Source: JAGVSV01 sp050952845 (GTDB lineage: Bacteria > Bacillota > Clostridia > Christensenellales > Aristaeellaceae). From it: 64,000 nucleotides of DNA. Below the pieces are notes generated by a model that was given only the letters and a program-made list of their open reading frames with translations, was not told the DNA's origin and made no database searches. Shown here piece after piece: positions 16,223 through 25,808 of the stretch. The first letter of the stretch is position 1, and each line of letters starts with the position of its first letter. The stretch lies in contig JBMNLP010000001.1 in assembly GCA_050952845.1 (NCBI GenBank), forward strand, positions 3,038,001-3,102,000. Direction: 5' to 3'. A program made the position numbers and the translations under genes.

Positions 16223-16267
16223 TGCTATACTGGCCGCGGGGACCATGAGCATATGCAAGCATATGCT
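16223..16267 (+). promoter_or_regulatory. Extended -10 promoter and duplicated AGCATATGC site
   Basis: TGCTATACT (16223-16231) fits an extended -10 box. Downstream, AGCATATGC occurs twice, 10 bases apart (16248-16256 and 16258-16266). Each contains the palindrome GCATATGC, so both copies face the same side of the helix. This suggests an operator just after the transcription start of the gene at 16350. A possible 29-codon upstream frame (16245-16334) also starts here. Confidence 0.4.
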
Positions 16268-16349
16268 TAAAACAACTGCCGGTTTGCCACAGAGCTTGGT
16301 TCGGGTTATACAGGCTGTAGATGCCGATGAATGAAGAAAGGCTGCCGAT

Positions 16350-17303
16350 ATGAAAAGAATCATCGTGTTGTTAGCAACCATCGCACTGATCACCACCACA
16401 GCCATAGCCGGCAGCACGCCGGATATCGGCAGCCTGTCGCTGCCGGAGCTAGAAGCCCTGCGCCGCCAGGTAGACGAGCGCATCTTACAGCTGCGCTTAC
16501 CGGATGCGGATGGGTTTATCAGCGTAGCAGATGGCGAAACATACGCCCGTGAACCTGACGTGCACCTGGGCGAGCAGGTCCGCCTGGAGGGTGAGGTGCT
16601 GCAGGTGGCGGAAAGCAGCCAGGGCTTCGACTACATCCTATCGCTGGACGGGCGCCCGGACCGTCTTTTCCTGATCACCTACGCTATGCCAACAGGGCAG
16701 CCGCTGCTGCTGGCCGGCGACCTGGCCACAGCCTTCGGCACCTTTGAGGGGCTGGCGCCTTTTGACAGCGGAGAGTCGCTTATGTCCGGCTTGCCCAGGG
16801 TAACCGCGAGCCTGGTTATCCAGCGCCCGCCAGCGCCAACGCCGCTGGCCGCGCCGCCTCATGCCGGCACGCAGCAGGACCCGGCGCCCCTTTATGTCAC
16901 CGCCGTGTACGAGGGCACCTATTGGACCAACTATGCCAGCTTTGAATTCCAGATGACCGACAGCGCCCGCGGCAAGTCCGCGCTGAAGACAGCCAAGGCA
17001 TTCAGCAACTACAACATCACGCCGTTGAAAACGCAGGAGTATTATATGGTCTGGCTGACCGTCAAAGCGTTGTCAGCGCCCAACGGCAGGGCGGACATCA
17101 GCGAGGAGGATTTCTACTTTGTCAGCGCCTCCGGCGCTGAATACCGGCATCATTTTCTGATCAACTCCAACATGGCGCTGCGTAACCTGTATGAAGGCGG
17201 CGAACAGGAGGTGCTGCTGTCCTGCCTGATCGACAAGGATGATACCCCATTGCTGGTGTACCAGCCGCAATCCACCAACCCGCTGTGGTTCGACCCGAAT
17301 TAA
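16350..17303 (+). CDS. Exported protein of unknown function
   Basis: 317 residues. It has a clear signal peptide (MKRIIVLLATIALITTTAIA) followed by a helical segment (LSLPELEALRRQVDERILQL). Then comes a beta-rich domain resembling an OB-like nucleic acid or ligand fold (VHLGEQVRLEGEVLQVAES), a Pro/Ala linker near residue 155, and a second beta domain (residues ~175-317) of the kind seen in exported DUF4352-like proteins. No catalytic residues stand out. The ribosome site is weak (GAAAGG). The next exported protein follows within 5 bases, so the two are probably co-expressed in the envelope. Confidence 0.7.
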   Translation: MKRIIVLLATIALITTTAIAGSTPDIGSLSLPELEALRRQVDERILQLRLPDADGFISVADGETYAREPDVHLGEQVRLEGEVLQVAESSQGFDYILSLDGRPDRLFLITYAMPTGQPLLLAGDLATAFGTFEGLAPFDSGESLMSGLPRVTASLVIQRPPAPTPLAAPPHAGTQQDPAPLYVTAVYEGTYWTNYASFEFQMTDSARGKSALKTAKAFSNYNITPLKTQEYYMVWLTVKALSAPNGRADISEEDFYFVSASGAEYRHHFLINSNMALRNLYEGGEQEVLLSCLIDKDDTPLLVYQPQSTNPLWFDPN

Positions 17304-17308
17304 CAGCC

Positions 17309-18307
17309 ATGTACATGCCATCCTGCCTAAAAAGGCTGGCAGCCTGTGCGCTGCTATCCCTAATCATCATAGCAATTCCCGCCCGGGCGCAGCAGATCAT
17401 GCTTCCCCTGCCCACAAGCCCGGGAGACAGCGGGCGCCAGGTGCGCCTGCTGCAGGAAGAGCTGGCGCGCAGGGGATATTTCGCCTACCAGCCCGACAGC
17501 CAGTACCACGATTTAACCATCAAAGCAGTTGAATGCTTTCAGCGCGACAGAAAGCTGCCGGTCAGCGGCGTAGCGGATGCGTACACGCTGCAGGCGCTGT
17601 TCCCAATGGCGCACGCTGACACGCCGCCGGCAGCATCAAACAACCAAGCCGGCTTTCCGCAGCAAGCAGCAGGCTTTCCGCTGCCCAGCAGACCAGGGCA
17701 GCGGGGACCGCATGTCATGGCGTTGCAGGCAGCGTTGGCCAACTTTGGCTATTATGAAAAAGCCGCCAGCGGCGTATACGATGCCTGCACCACCCGGGCA
17801 GTACAGGCTTTCCAGCAGGACAGGGGGCTTGTAGCAACCGGACAAGCCGACAAAGCCGTCATCTGCCTGCTGTACACCATGCCCAGTGAAACGCCTGGTG
17901 AAACCCTGATGCCGCACTGGTACGCCGGCGGCAGCGGGTGCATCCCCTGGGGCGCAGCATTCGAATTGCAGGATGTATGGACAGGCAACCGCTTCACCTG
18001 CGTGCGCATCCATGGATACAGCCACCTGGACGCCGAACCGCTTACCTATTACGACACCATAACGATGCGCCAGGTATATCAGGGCAAATGGAGCTGGGCC
18101 CGCCGCCCCGTGCTGCTGAAATACCGGGGCAACGTATACGCCGCTTCCATGAACGGCAAACCGCACGGCATCGACGCCGTGCCGCGCAACGGCATGGAAG
18201 GGCATTTCTGCATCCACTTCTTCGGCAGTCTCATCGACGGCTCTCAGCGCATTGACGAAAAACACCTGCTGTGCGCCACGGAAGCAAGCTATGCCAGGTG
18301 GGAGTAA
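17309..18307 (+). CDS. Exported protein with two peptidoglycan-binding domains
   Basis: 332 residues from ATG 17309; a GTG at 17285 is an alternative that overlaps the previous gene. The signal peptide is CLKRLAACALLSLIIIAIPA then RAQ. Two PG_binding_1 domains follow (residues ~45-95, GDSGRQVRLLQEELARRGYF, and ~125-175, GPHVMALQAALANFGYY). The C-terminal ~150 residues hold a conserved-looking block with HGIDAVPRNGMEGHFCIHF and a downstream His. This resembles the His/Cys-containing catalytic arrangement of L,D-transpeptidase-like domains, but I cannot confirm it. It is likely a cell-wall enzyme or anchor. Confidence 0.75.
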   Translation: MYMPSCLKRLAACALLSLIIIAIPARAQQIMLPLPTSPGDSGRQVRLLQEELARRGYFAYQPDSQYHDLTIKAVECFQRDRKLPVSGVADAYTLQALFPMAHADTPPAASNNQAGFPQQAAGFPLPSRPGQRGPHVMALQAALANFGYYEKAASGVYDACTTRAVQAFQQDRGLVATGQADKAVICLLYTMPSETPGETLMPHWYAGGSGCIPWGAAFELQDVWTGNRFTCVRIHGYSHLDAEPLTYYDTITMRQVYQGKWSWARRPVLLKYRGNVYAASMNGKPHGIDAVPRNGMEGHFCIHFFGSLIDGSQRIDEKHLLCATEASYARWE

Positions 18308-18387
18308 TACCATTCCTCCTTACCGCGTCGGGCTATAGCTTTCAGCTTTCAGCAATATTGGCTGCTCAGTAGCTCTCGTTTTTGCCC
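18308..18387. other. Short spacer before the family B variant
   Basis: Eighty bases with an internal echo (ctttcagctttcagc) but no promoter, terminator or frame that I can support. Confidence 0.3.
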
Positions 18388-18596
18388 TCAGAGCAAATTA
18401 CGTAGCCATCCATATCTGCATCCTGACGATGAATCTGTGGAAACGCCTGAAGGAGTTTCTTTTTGCGCTTCTTTGGCTGGTGGTCCATGGGGCTCATGAT
18501 GACAATTGTACGGATACAGCGGCATGGGATGGCAATCAGTGGAGATGGTTGTCCTGGAAACTAGGGGTTGCTCAGTAGACCCTAAGTAAATTTGCT

Positions 18597-18600
<4 letters not shown>
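18388..18600. repeat. Family B-ended element with a different interior (213 bp)
   Basis: The left end CAGAGCAAATTACG and right end AAGTAAATTTGCTCTA match the termini of family B, but the ~180 bases between them are unrelated to the 275-bp copies. The right end supplies the TAG stop of cysK (minus strand). The interior contains a 49-codon open frame (18429-18578). Confidence 0.65.
18429..18578 (+). CDS. Possible small membrane peptide inside the repeat B variant
   Basis: An ATG-to-TAG frame of 49 residues. It starts MNLWKRLKEF, followed by a hydrophobic stretch LFALLWLVVHG and then an acidic/Trp-rich tail (AWDGNQWRWLSW). No ribosome site precedes it, so translation is doubtful. It is listed because it fills the unusual interior of a family B-bounded element. 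Confidence 0.2.
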   Translation: MNLWKRLKEFLFALLWLVVHGAHDDNCTDTAAWDGNQWRWLSWKLGVAQ

Positions 18601-19547
<947 letters not shown>

Positions 19548-19551
19548 GGCA

Positions 19552-20799
19552 TTATGCGGCGCGCCGCCTGTCCCTGTACATATGCTTTAAGGCGTTGATG
19601 AGGCCCTTTTTGTTGCCGTAGTTCAACGTGCCCCAGCGATAGATCTTGATGGACAGCACGGCAAACAGCGCCGCGGTGGCCACCAGCAGCGCGCCGGCGA
19701 TGACCAGCTGCGCCGGGGGCACCGTTGCCAGCGCAGCGCGGATGGGCATCACCATGACCGATGTGAACGGGAAGATGGACCCGGCCACGACCAGCACGCC
19801 GCCGGGGTTGCTCATGGCGGTGGTAGAGATGATATATCCCGCGATGAACAGAAACTGCACGCTGGCTGTTGCGCTGCTGACATCCTCTACCTTGGACACC
19901 GTGGACCCTAACGAAGCGTACAGGAACAGGTACAGGATATAGCCCACGAGGGAGAAGAACAGGTAGGTCAGGATATAGCTGGTGCTCATGGCGCCCCGCA
20001 GCATCATGGTGATCATGGGCGGATAAAAGCTTTCAGACAGCTTGTAGCCTACCAGCGCTGCCAGAAAAATTGCCGCGCACTGCAGAATGGCGGACACGCC
20101 CGATGCGGCTACCTTGCCCAGTATCAGCGAGCTGGGCTTGGCGGAGGTGATCAGCAGCTCCATGGTTTTGCTGTCCTTTTCCCGGGCGATGATGACAGAG
20201 GTGCTATTGCCGTATAGCAGCACCATGAAATATACCACAAACAACAGGATCATTGATACCAGGATATTGTTGAGGCTGTCCTTGCCCAGGATGGTCACTT
20301 TGCTTTCGGGCGCCAGCGTTTCAATGGCGCGGAGCTCCTCCAGCGACAGCCCCTTGGCGTCCAGCAGCTTTCCACGCTCGACCTGTATGATGATATCGGC
20401 CATGGCGCTGTCCTCCGGGGAGTCCATCTTTTTGTCCAGGTAGATGGTTTCCAACGCCAGCGGGGCGCTGAGGTAAAAGCCGGTTTCCACCTTTTTTGTG
20501 CGGACCGCTTCTTCCAGCGCTTCGCGGGTGGGGTATATGTTGTCCGGGTCCAGGTTAATCAGGGCCTGGTATTCCGCTTGCAGTTCGTCGGTGACAAACG
20601 CATAGCCGGCATTTTCGAACACGGCGCCCATGCTTTCTGGCTGGCTGCTTTCGTCGCTTGTATCAAAGGCTGCCATGATGCGGGGAATGCTGGTGGCTAC
20701 CAGCATTATAATAACCAGCACCAGCGTGGTGACCCAGACGCTTTTTTTGCTTAGCTGGTTTTTCAGCTCATAGTTGAATACCAATTTGAAGTTTCTCAT
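19552..20799 (-). CDS. ABC-2 type permease (NatB-like)
   Basis: 415 residues. An N-terminal membrane helix near residues 20-42 precedes a ~130-residue extracytoplasmic domain. Five or so further helices follow in the C-terminal half (e.g. NILVSMILLFVVYFMVLLYG, YIISTTAMSNPGGVLVVAG). The layout matches ABC-2 exporters of the NatB/YhaP type with a large first loop. Its start overlaps the ATPase stop by 4 bases (ATGA). It works with that ATPase to export ions, peptides or drugs; the substrate is unknown. Confidence 0.85.
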   Translation of the reverse strand: MRNFKLVFNYELKNQLSKKSVWVTTLVLVIIMLVATSIPRIMAAFDTSDESSQPESMGAVFENAGYAFVTDELQAEYQALINLDPDNIYPTREALEEAVRTKKVETGFYLSAPLALETIYLDKKMDSPEDSAMADIIIQVERGKLLDAKGLSLEELRAIETLAPESKVTILGKDSLNNILVSMILLFVVYFMVLLYGNSTSVIIAREKDSKTMELLITSAKPSSLILGKVAASGVSAILQCAAIFLAALVGYKLSESFYPPMITMMLRGAMSTSYILTYLFFSLVGYILYLFLYASLGSTVSKVEDVSSATASVQFLFIAGYIISTTAMSNPGGVLVVAGSIFPFTSVMVMPIRAALATVPPAQLVIAGALLVATAALFAVLSIKIYRWGTLNYGNKKGLINALKHMYRDRRRAA

Positions 20800-21707
20800 T
20801 CCGTTTCACTCACCTTTGCTACGAAGATATCGTTGAGGCTGGGCTCGTACAGGCCGAAGCGCACGACGGTCCACCCTTGATCGGCGATGAAGCGCATCAA
20901 GTCGGCCTGGCTGAGCAGGCTCTTCGTATCGATCAGTACAAATTCCTCCCGAAGTTCCACATCGATGGCGGGAAACTGGGTTTTAATGGCCTGCGCAGCC
21001 CCGGCGTTTGAAATGCCTTCCGTTTCCAGGCGCAGCTTGTTTTCACCCATATCCCGCTTGATGTCGGCTAAGCTGCCTGTCAGCAGAATATCTCCCCGGT
21101 GGATCAAGGCAATGTCGTCGCAGATTTCCTCCACATAGCCCATCTGGTGGCTGGAGAAGATGATCAGCTTGCCCTGGTTGACAAACTCGCGGATGGCATC
21201 CTTGAAGATCTGGGCGTTCAATGGGTCCAGCCCACTGAACGGCTCATCCAGAATGAGCAGGTCCGGCTCGTTCAGGAAAGCCTGGGCAATTTGAATTTTC
21301 TGCTGGTTGCCCTTGGACAGCTGCTCCAGCGGGCGCTTTTTATCGTCGCCTAAACCGAAGAAATCCACCCATTGGTTGGCGCTGTGCACCGCATCCTGCT
21401 TGGTGGCGCCGCGCAGCCTGGCAAAGTACACCAATTGGTCAATGACGGGGTTCTTAGCGTACATGCCGCGCTCCTCAGGCAGGTAGCCCACGCGGTGGTC
21501 TGTGGTTTTGAAGGGTATGCCGTCCAGCAAAAACTCGCCCGAATCCTGATGAAAGACATCCATCAAACAGCGGATGGTGGTGGATTTGCCGGCGCCGTTG
21601 CGCCCCAGGAACCCCATCGCTCTGCCGGACACCACCTCGAAGCTGATGCCGTGGAGGATTTCGGTGTCCCCGAAGCTCTTTTTAATGTTTCTGATTTCCA
21701 GTTTCAT
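20796..21707 (-). CDS. ABC exporter ATP-binding protein (NatA-like)
   Basis: 303 residues. Walker A is GRNGAGKSTT, the signature is LSKGNQQKIQ, Walker B is LLILDEPFSGLDP, and the switch His is in FSSHQMGYVEE. The C-terminal ~80 residues form the accessory domain of NatA/CcmA-type exporters. ATG 21707 follows CTGGAG at 7 bases. It heads a minus-strand operon ATPase-permease-cysK. Confidence 0.92.
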   Translation of the reverse strand: MKLEIRNIKKSFGDTEILHGISFEVVSGRAMGFLGRNGAGKSTTIRCLMDVFHQDSGEFLLDGIPFKTTDHRVGYLPEERGMYAKNPVIDQLVYFARLRGATKQDAVHSANQWVDFFGLGDDKKRPLEQLSKGNQQKIQIAQAFLNEPDLLILDEPFSGLDPLNAQIFKDAIREFVNQGKLIIFSSHQMGYVEEICDDIALIHRGDILLTGSLADIKRDMGENKLRLETEGISNAGAAQAIKTQFPAIDVELREEFVLIDTKSLLSQADLMRFIADQGWTVVRFGLYEPSLNDIFVAKVSETE

Positions 21708-21877
21708 ACAGTTCTCCAGTTATGGTCGCAGGGGATGCGGCGCGGGCCGCGGAGAGACAGGGATATTATAGCAGATTTTACACGATGCATTGCGAATATG
21801 GTACCCTATCAGTAAAATTTTGCATAGATTTTACATAGTTTATACAAAGCACACAAAAACCCGATTTTTTTGCCTTG

Positions 21878-21906
21878 TTGACAAACAGCAGCCGCCTGCG
21901 TAATAT
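21878..21906 (+). promoter_or_regulatory. Sigma-A type promoter of the sugar ABC operon
   Basis: TTGACA (21878-21883), 17 bases, TAATAT (21901-21906), 66 bases upstream of the solute-binding protein start. Confidence 0.85.
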
Positions 21907-21972
21907 ATAAACAATCCGCATCGCTCAAACGGCGGTGACAGATGCCCAATACAATATCTGGAGGTAATTCCT

Positions 21973-23610
21973 ATGAGACACACCAAATTTCTACTCTGCC
22001 TGATCCTGATCCTTGCGCTGCTGATGCCGGCAGCAGGCCTCTCCGAGGCTGATGTGATGACCCCTTACGGCAAATACCCGGAAACTGTTGTGTTGCGCAC
22101 TGCAAAGCGCTCCGACGCACAACCCAACCTGCTGCCCGGCGACGATGTCGCCAACAACCCCATGACGCGTTATATCAAAGACAAGGTAAACGTCGAAATA
22201 CAGGTGGACTGGGAGGTTGAGGGCAGCGAGTTTGCCAACAAGCTGTCCCTGATGCTGGTCAGCGGCTCACTGCCGGACATGTTCACCCTGGGCGCGGGAG
22301 ACTATCTCCTGTTCAGGCAGCTGATGGAGAATGACATGCTGGAAGATTTGTCATCCGCCTATGAAGCATGCGCCAACGACCACATTAAGAACACGATCGG
22401 CCCGAACGGTTCCTACGATGGCCGTAACCTCGATCCTTTCTACGGCGAGGATGGAAAGCTCTATGCCTTTGCAGGCGGACGCTATGGTTACGAGCACAAC
22501 CAACTCTGGCTGCGCGAGGACTGGCTGCAGGCTGCCGGGCTGTCCGCCCCCAAAACCATCGACGACCTGGCGAATATCCTGCGCACATGGAAGGAAAACC
22601 CACCGGTGGAAAACTATACCGCCATGCCGCTGCATCACCTGAGCGTGGGCGGCGTGTATGATTCCCTGTCCGCTTCGCCCATCTTTGCCGCCTTCCACGC
22701 CTATCCCGGCGCCTGGATTGAGGATGAGAACGGCGAAATCGTATGGGGCTCTACCATGCCCGGCGTCAAAGAAGGCTTGCGCGTGCTGGCAGAGTGGTAC
22801 AAGGAAGGCCTGATCGACCAGCAGTTTGTTACCCGGACGGCGGGCGGCGTCAAAGAAGCCCTGATTACGGGCGGCCAGGCAGGCGCTGCCTTTGCCCCCT
22901 GGTGGTTTGTCTACCCCATTGGCGATTTCCCCAAGAACAACCCGGACGGACTGATCCTGCCGCACAATGCGCCGCTGGATGCAGACGGCAAGTTCAACAT
23001 CACCTTCCCGGGAGCGGCGGGCGATTATGTCATGGTGCGCAAGGGATATGAGCACCCCGAGGCGATCTTTAAGGTCATCAACTGCGAGTTTGATATGTGG
23101 CGTCAGTTTGATGAAGAAGCCGCAAATCTCATCCAAGCCACCCGCGACAACAACGTCAGCTGGACGTATCTGTTCCCAACCAGCGGCTTCAACGTTGAAC
23201 CCAACGACGTTATACCGGTGGTCGGCAACCTGGCCAGGGCCATGGTGGAGACCGGCTCCATTGAAGGCGTCGAATCCGGCAACCCCATGAACATCGACAT
23301 GGCCAAGCGCGCTGCCCAGTATGCCAAGGACGGCAAAGCCGAGGGCATGAACTGGATTGACTACTATGGCCGGTACATCGCTTCCAACCTCATGGACACC
23401 CCCGAGGTCAACATCATCTACCCGGCGTACTCCTTCGTCACCGAGTCCATGGCGGATCTCAAGCCCAACCTGGACACCCTGGAGCAGACCACCTTCCTGA
23501 AGATCGTCGTGGGCGAACTGCCCGTGGATGCTTTTGATCAGTTCGTCGAGGACTGGCACGCGCAGGGCGGCCAGCGGATGATCGACGAAGTCAAAGCCAT
23601 GATCAAATAA
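21973..23610 (+). CDS. Extracellular solute-binding protein (LplA-like, sugar)
   Basis: 545 residues, family 1 type and long like the LplA/YtcQ group. It has a signal peptide (FLLCLILILALLMPAAGLSEA) but no lipobox cysteine after the hydrophobic core, so it would be cut by signal peptidase I rather than lipidated. The mature part has typical features (MTRYIKDKVNVEIQVDWEV, LPDMFTLGAGDYLLF, WLREDWLQAAGL). The ligand is probably an oligosaccharide. The strong ribosome site TGGAGG precedes ATG 21973. Two permease genes follow, and no ATPase gene is linked. Confidence 0.88.
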   Translation: MRHTKFLLCLILILALLMPAAGLSEADVMTPYGKYPETVVLRTAKRSDAQPNLLPGDDVANNPMTRYIKDKVNVEIQVDWEVEGSEFANKLSLMLVSGSLPDMFTLGAGDYLLFRQLMENDMLEDLSSAYEACANDHIKNTIGPNGSYDGRNLDPFYGEDGKLYAFAGGRYGYEHNQLWLREDWLQAAGLSAPKTIDDLANILRTWKENPPVENYTAMPLHHLSVGGVYDSLSASPIFAAFHAYPGAWIEDENGEIVWGSTMPGVKEGLRVLAEWYKEGLIDQQFVTRTAGGVKEALITGGQAGAAFAPWWFVYPIGDFPKNNPDGLILPHNAPLDADGKFNITFPGAAGDYVMVRKGYEHPEAIFKVINCEFDMWRQFDEEAANLIQATRDNNVSWTYLFPTSGFNVEPNDVIPVVGNLARAMVETGSIEGVESGNPMNIDMAKRAAQYAKDGKAEGMNWIDYYGRYIASNLMDTPEVNIIYPAYSFVTESMADLKPNLDTLEQTTFLKIVVGELPVDAFDQFVEDWHAQGGQRMIDEVKAMIK

Positions 23611-23708
23611 ACGCTGCAACGCATGGCAAGTTGTGCTGCCGTTGGCATGGGGGAACCGTCCCCTTCACGGCGGCGCAGCGCTTGCCGGTGAAGGCTTCCA
23701 CCCATGCG

Positions 23709-23741
23709 CCGTACAGGCTGAGGTTCCCCCAGCCTGTACGG
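23709..23741 (+). terminator. Stem-loop between binding-protein and permease genes
   Basis: CCGTACAGGCTG (23709-23720) pairs with CAGCCTGTACGG (23730-23741), a perfect 12-bp stem without a T-run. It is probably a partial terminator or an RNA-stabilising hairpin that lets the binding protein be made in excess of the permeases. Confidence 0.7.
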
Positions 23742-23775
23742 CCTGATGAATTTGCTTTTCAAGGGGGAGAAAACG

Positions 23776-24666
23776 TTGAGAAATAAAAGTTACGAAAAAT
23801 ACTATCATCTGATGTTGGCGCCCGGCGTGCTGCTGCTGCTGATCTACAGCATTGTGCCGATGTTCGGGGTTGTGATTGCGTTCCAGAACTTTGTGCCGGC
23901 GCGGGGCATCACAGGCTCCAAGTTTGTGGGGCTGAAGAATTTCGACCTGATGCTGATGTACCCGGATGTGCGCAGGGTTTTGGCCAACACCGTCATCATC
24001 GCGGTGGGCAAAATTATCCTGGGGCTCATTGTGCCGGTGGCTTTTGCGGTGTTGCTCAATGAAATCCAATCAACGGTGTTCCGGCGCACGGTGCAGACCA
24101 TTGTATACCTGCCCAACTTCCTGTCCTGGGTTATCCTGGCGATCATGTTCAATAACATCTTTTCATACACAGGCATGGTCAACGCACTGACAGGGCTGTT
24201 TGGCGCCGAGCCGGTCATGTTCCTGGTGAGCAACGCCTATTTCAGGCCCATCATCATCGGCACCGATACATGGAAGACCTTTGGATACGGCGCAGTCATC
24301 TACTTAGCTGCGATTACCAACATCGACCAGAACATTTACGAAGCAGCTGCCATAGACGGAGCCAACCGCTGGCAGAAGATCACGCGCATTGTGCTGCCGT
24401 CCATCCTGTCCACCATCGTGCTGATGGCTACGCTGTCGCTGGGCAATGTGCTCAACGCAGGCTTTGATCAGATTTACAACATGTATTCGCCGCTCGTGTA
24501 TGAAACCGGCGATATCATCGACACCTATGTATACCGCATGGGCCTGGAGAAAATGCAGTACAGCTTTGGTACGGCGGTCGGTCTGTCCAAAAGCATCGTC
24601 AGCTTTGTACTGCTGACCATTTCCTATAAATTGGCTGAGCGGTATGCCGGGTATACCCTGTTCTAA
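23776..24666 (+). CDS. Sugar ABC transporter permease (LplB-like)
   Basis: 296 residues from TTG 23776, chosen because AAGGGGGAG lies about 6 bases upstream; an ATG at 23746 has no ribosome site and lies next to the preceding hairpin. Six membrane helices are evident (e.g. LMLAPGVLLLLIYSIVPMFG, TVIIAVGKIILGLIVPVAFA). The binding-protein-dependent transport EAA loop is EAAAIDGANRWQKITRIVLP. It forms a heterodimer with the next gene product. Confidence 0.9.
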   Translation: MRNKSYEKYYHLMLAPGVLLLLIYSIVPMFGVVIAFQNFVPARGITGSKFVGLKNFDLMLMYPDVRRVLANTVIIAVGKIILGLIVPVAFAVLLNEIQSTVFRRTVQTIVYLPNFLSWVILAIMFNNIFSYTGMVNALTGLFGAEPVMFLVSNAYFRPIIIGTDTWKTFGYGAVIYLAAITNIDQNIYEAAAIDGANRWQKITRIVLPSILSTIVLMATLSLGNVLNAGFDQIYNMYSPLVYETGDIIDTYVYRMGLEKMQYSFGTAVGLSKSIVSFVLLTISYKLAERYAGYTLF

Positions 24667-24680
24667 GGAGGAGAAGCATC

Positions 24681-25562
24681 ATGGTTAAGCGATTCAACGC
24701 GGTGGATGTGGTTATCATCATCATCATATCGATACTGACCATATCCTGTCTTGTGCCGATCCTCAACACAATTGCCATCTCGCTGAGCGACAAAACCAGC
24801 GCCACGCTGGGCCGCGTGTACTTCACGCCGGTTGGTTTCAACACGCAGGCTTATAAGGAGATCCTTCGGGACCAGCGGTTTTTCGACGCCTTCGGGGTGT
24901 CGGTGCTGCGCGTCGTTTTAGGCGGTAGCCTGAACGTGTTCTTAAGCATCATGCTGGCTTACCCGTTGTCCAAAAGCGCCAGGGAGTTTCCGATGCGTAC
25001 GGCGTACTGCTGGTTTTTTGTGTTCACCATGTTGTTCAACGGCGGCTTGGTGCCCAACTTCCTGCTGATCAAAACATTGGGCCAGATGGACACCATATGG
25101 GCCCTGGTGCTGCCGGGCGCGGTCAACGTGTTCAACACGCTGATCCTGATGAACTTTTACAAGGGCATCCCCAAATCGCTGGAAGAAGCTGCCTATGTGG
25201 ACGGCGCAAAACCCTTCTACATCCTGTTTCGTATTTTTGTGCCGCTGGCCAAGGCTTCCATTGCCACGATTGCGCTGTTTTCCTGCGTGAACCACTGGAA
25301 CGCCTTTTTCGACGGCAAAATCTACATCAACACCCCCGCCCGCCAGCCGCTGCAAACCTATATGCAGTCGCTGACCTTTCAGCTCAGCATGACGGCTATA
25401 CAAAACCTGACGCCGGAGGAAATTGCCAAAAAGCTGGAGATGTCCAACATCACCTTCAATGCGTCCAAGGCCATCGTGTCCATGATCCCCATTGTGGCGA
25501 TCTATCCGTTTTTGCAGAATTACTTCGTCACCGGCGTGGTCATGGGGGCTGTGAAGGAGTAG
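24681..25562 (+). CDS. Sugar ABC transporter permease (LplC-like)
   Basis: 293 residues, a CarB/YtcP-type inner-membrane permease. The first helix is VVIIIIISILTISCLVPILN, and the EAA loop is EEAAYVDGAKPFYILFRIFV. The ribosome site AAGGAGGAG lies before ATG 24681, 14 bases after the previous stop. The operon has no ATPase; in related Firmicutes a shared MsmX-type ATPase encoded elsewhere energises such systems. Confidence 0.92.
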   Translation: MVKRFNAVDVVIIIIISILTISCLVPILNTIAISLSDKTSATLGRVYFTPVGFNTQAYKEILRDQRFFDAFGVSVLRVVLGGSLNVFLSIMLAYPLSKSAREFPMRTAYCWFFVFTMLFNGGLVPNFLLIKTLGQMDTIWALVLPGAVNVFNTLILMNFYKGIPKSLEEAAYVDGAKPFYILFRIFVPLAKASIATIALFSCVNHWNAFFDGKIYINTPARQPLQTYMQSLTFQLSMTAIQNLTPEEIAKKLEMSNITFNASKAIVSMIPIVAIYPFLQNYFVTGVVMGAVKE

Positions 25563-25808
25563 TAGCAGCCTGAGAGGTTTGAAATTTGCGGGCTTTGCCC
25601 GCACCCGCCAGGGGGATGATCCCACTGGACCCGCCATTGGGTCAGCCGGTTGCGCGCTTCCGGTCAGACAAGCGCCGTGAAATCACTCTATAGATGACCA
25701 CTGTCCACTGATTACTGATCACTACCTACTACTCACTACTCCCTCCCCATTATCGTTTGACACTTTGCCCCGCCGGCCTTATCATGCATTGCAATAAGGA
25801 GGCGAGGC
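25563..25808. other. Spacer with several small hairpins
   Basis: It holds GCGGGC-ttt-GCCCGC (from about 25588), a short GGGATGATCCC, and an imperfect GACCC/GGGTC hairpin near 25630, then a low-complexity stretch (actactcactactccctcc). The first hairpin may end the ABC transcript, but no T-run follows. I see no gene here. Confidence 0.4.
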
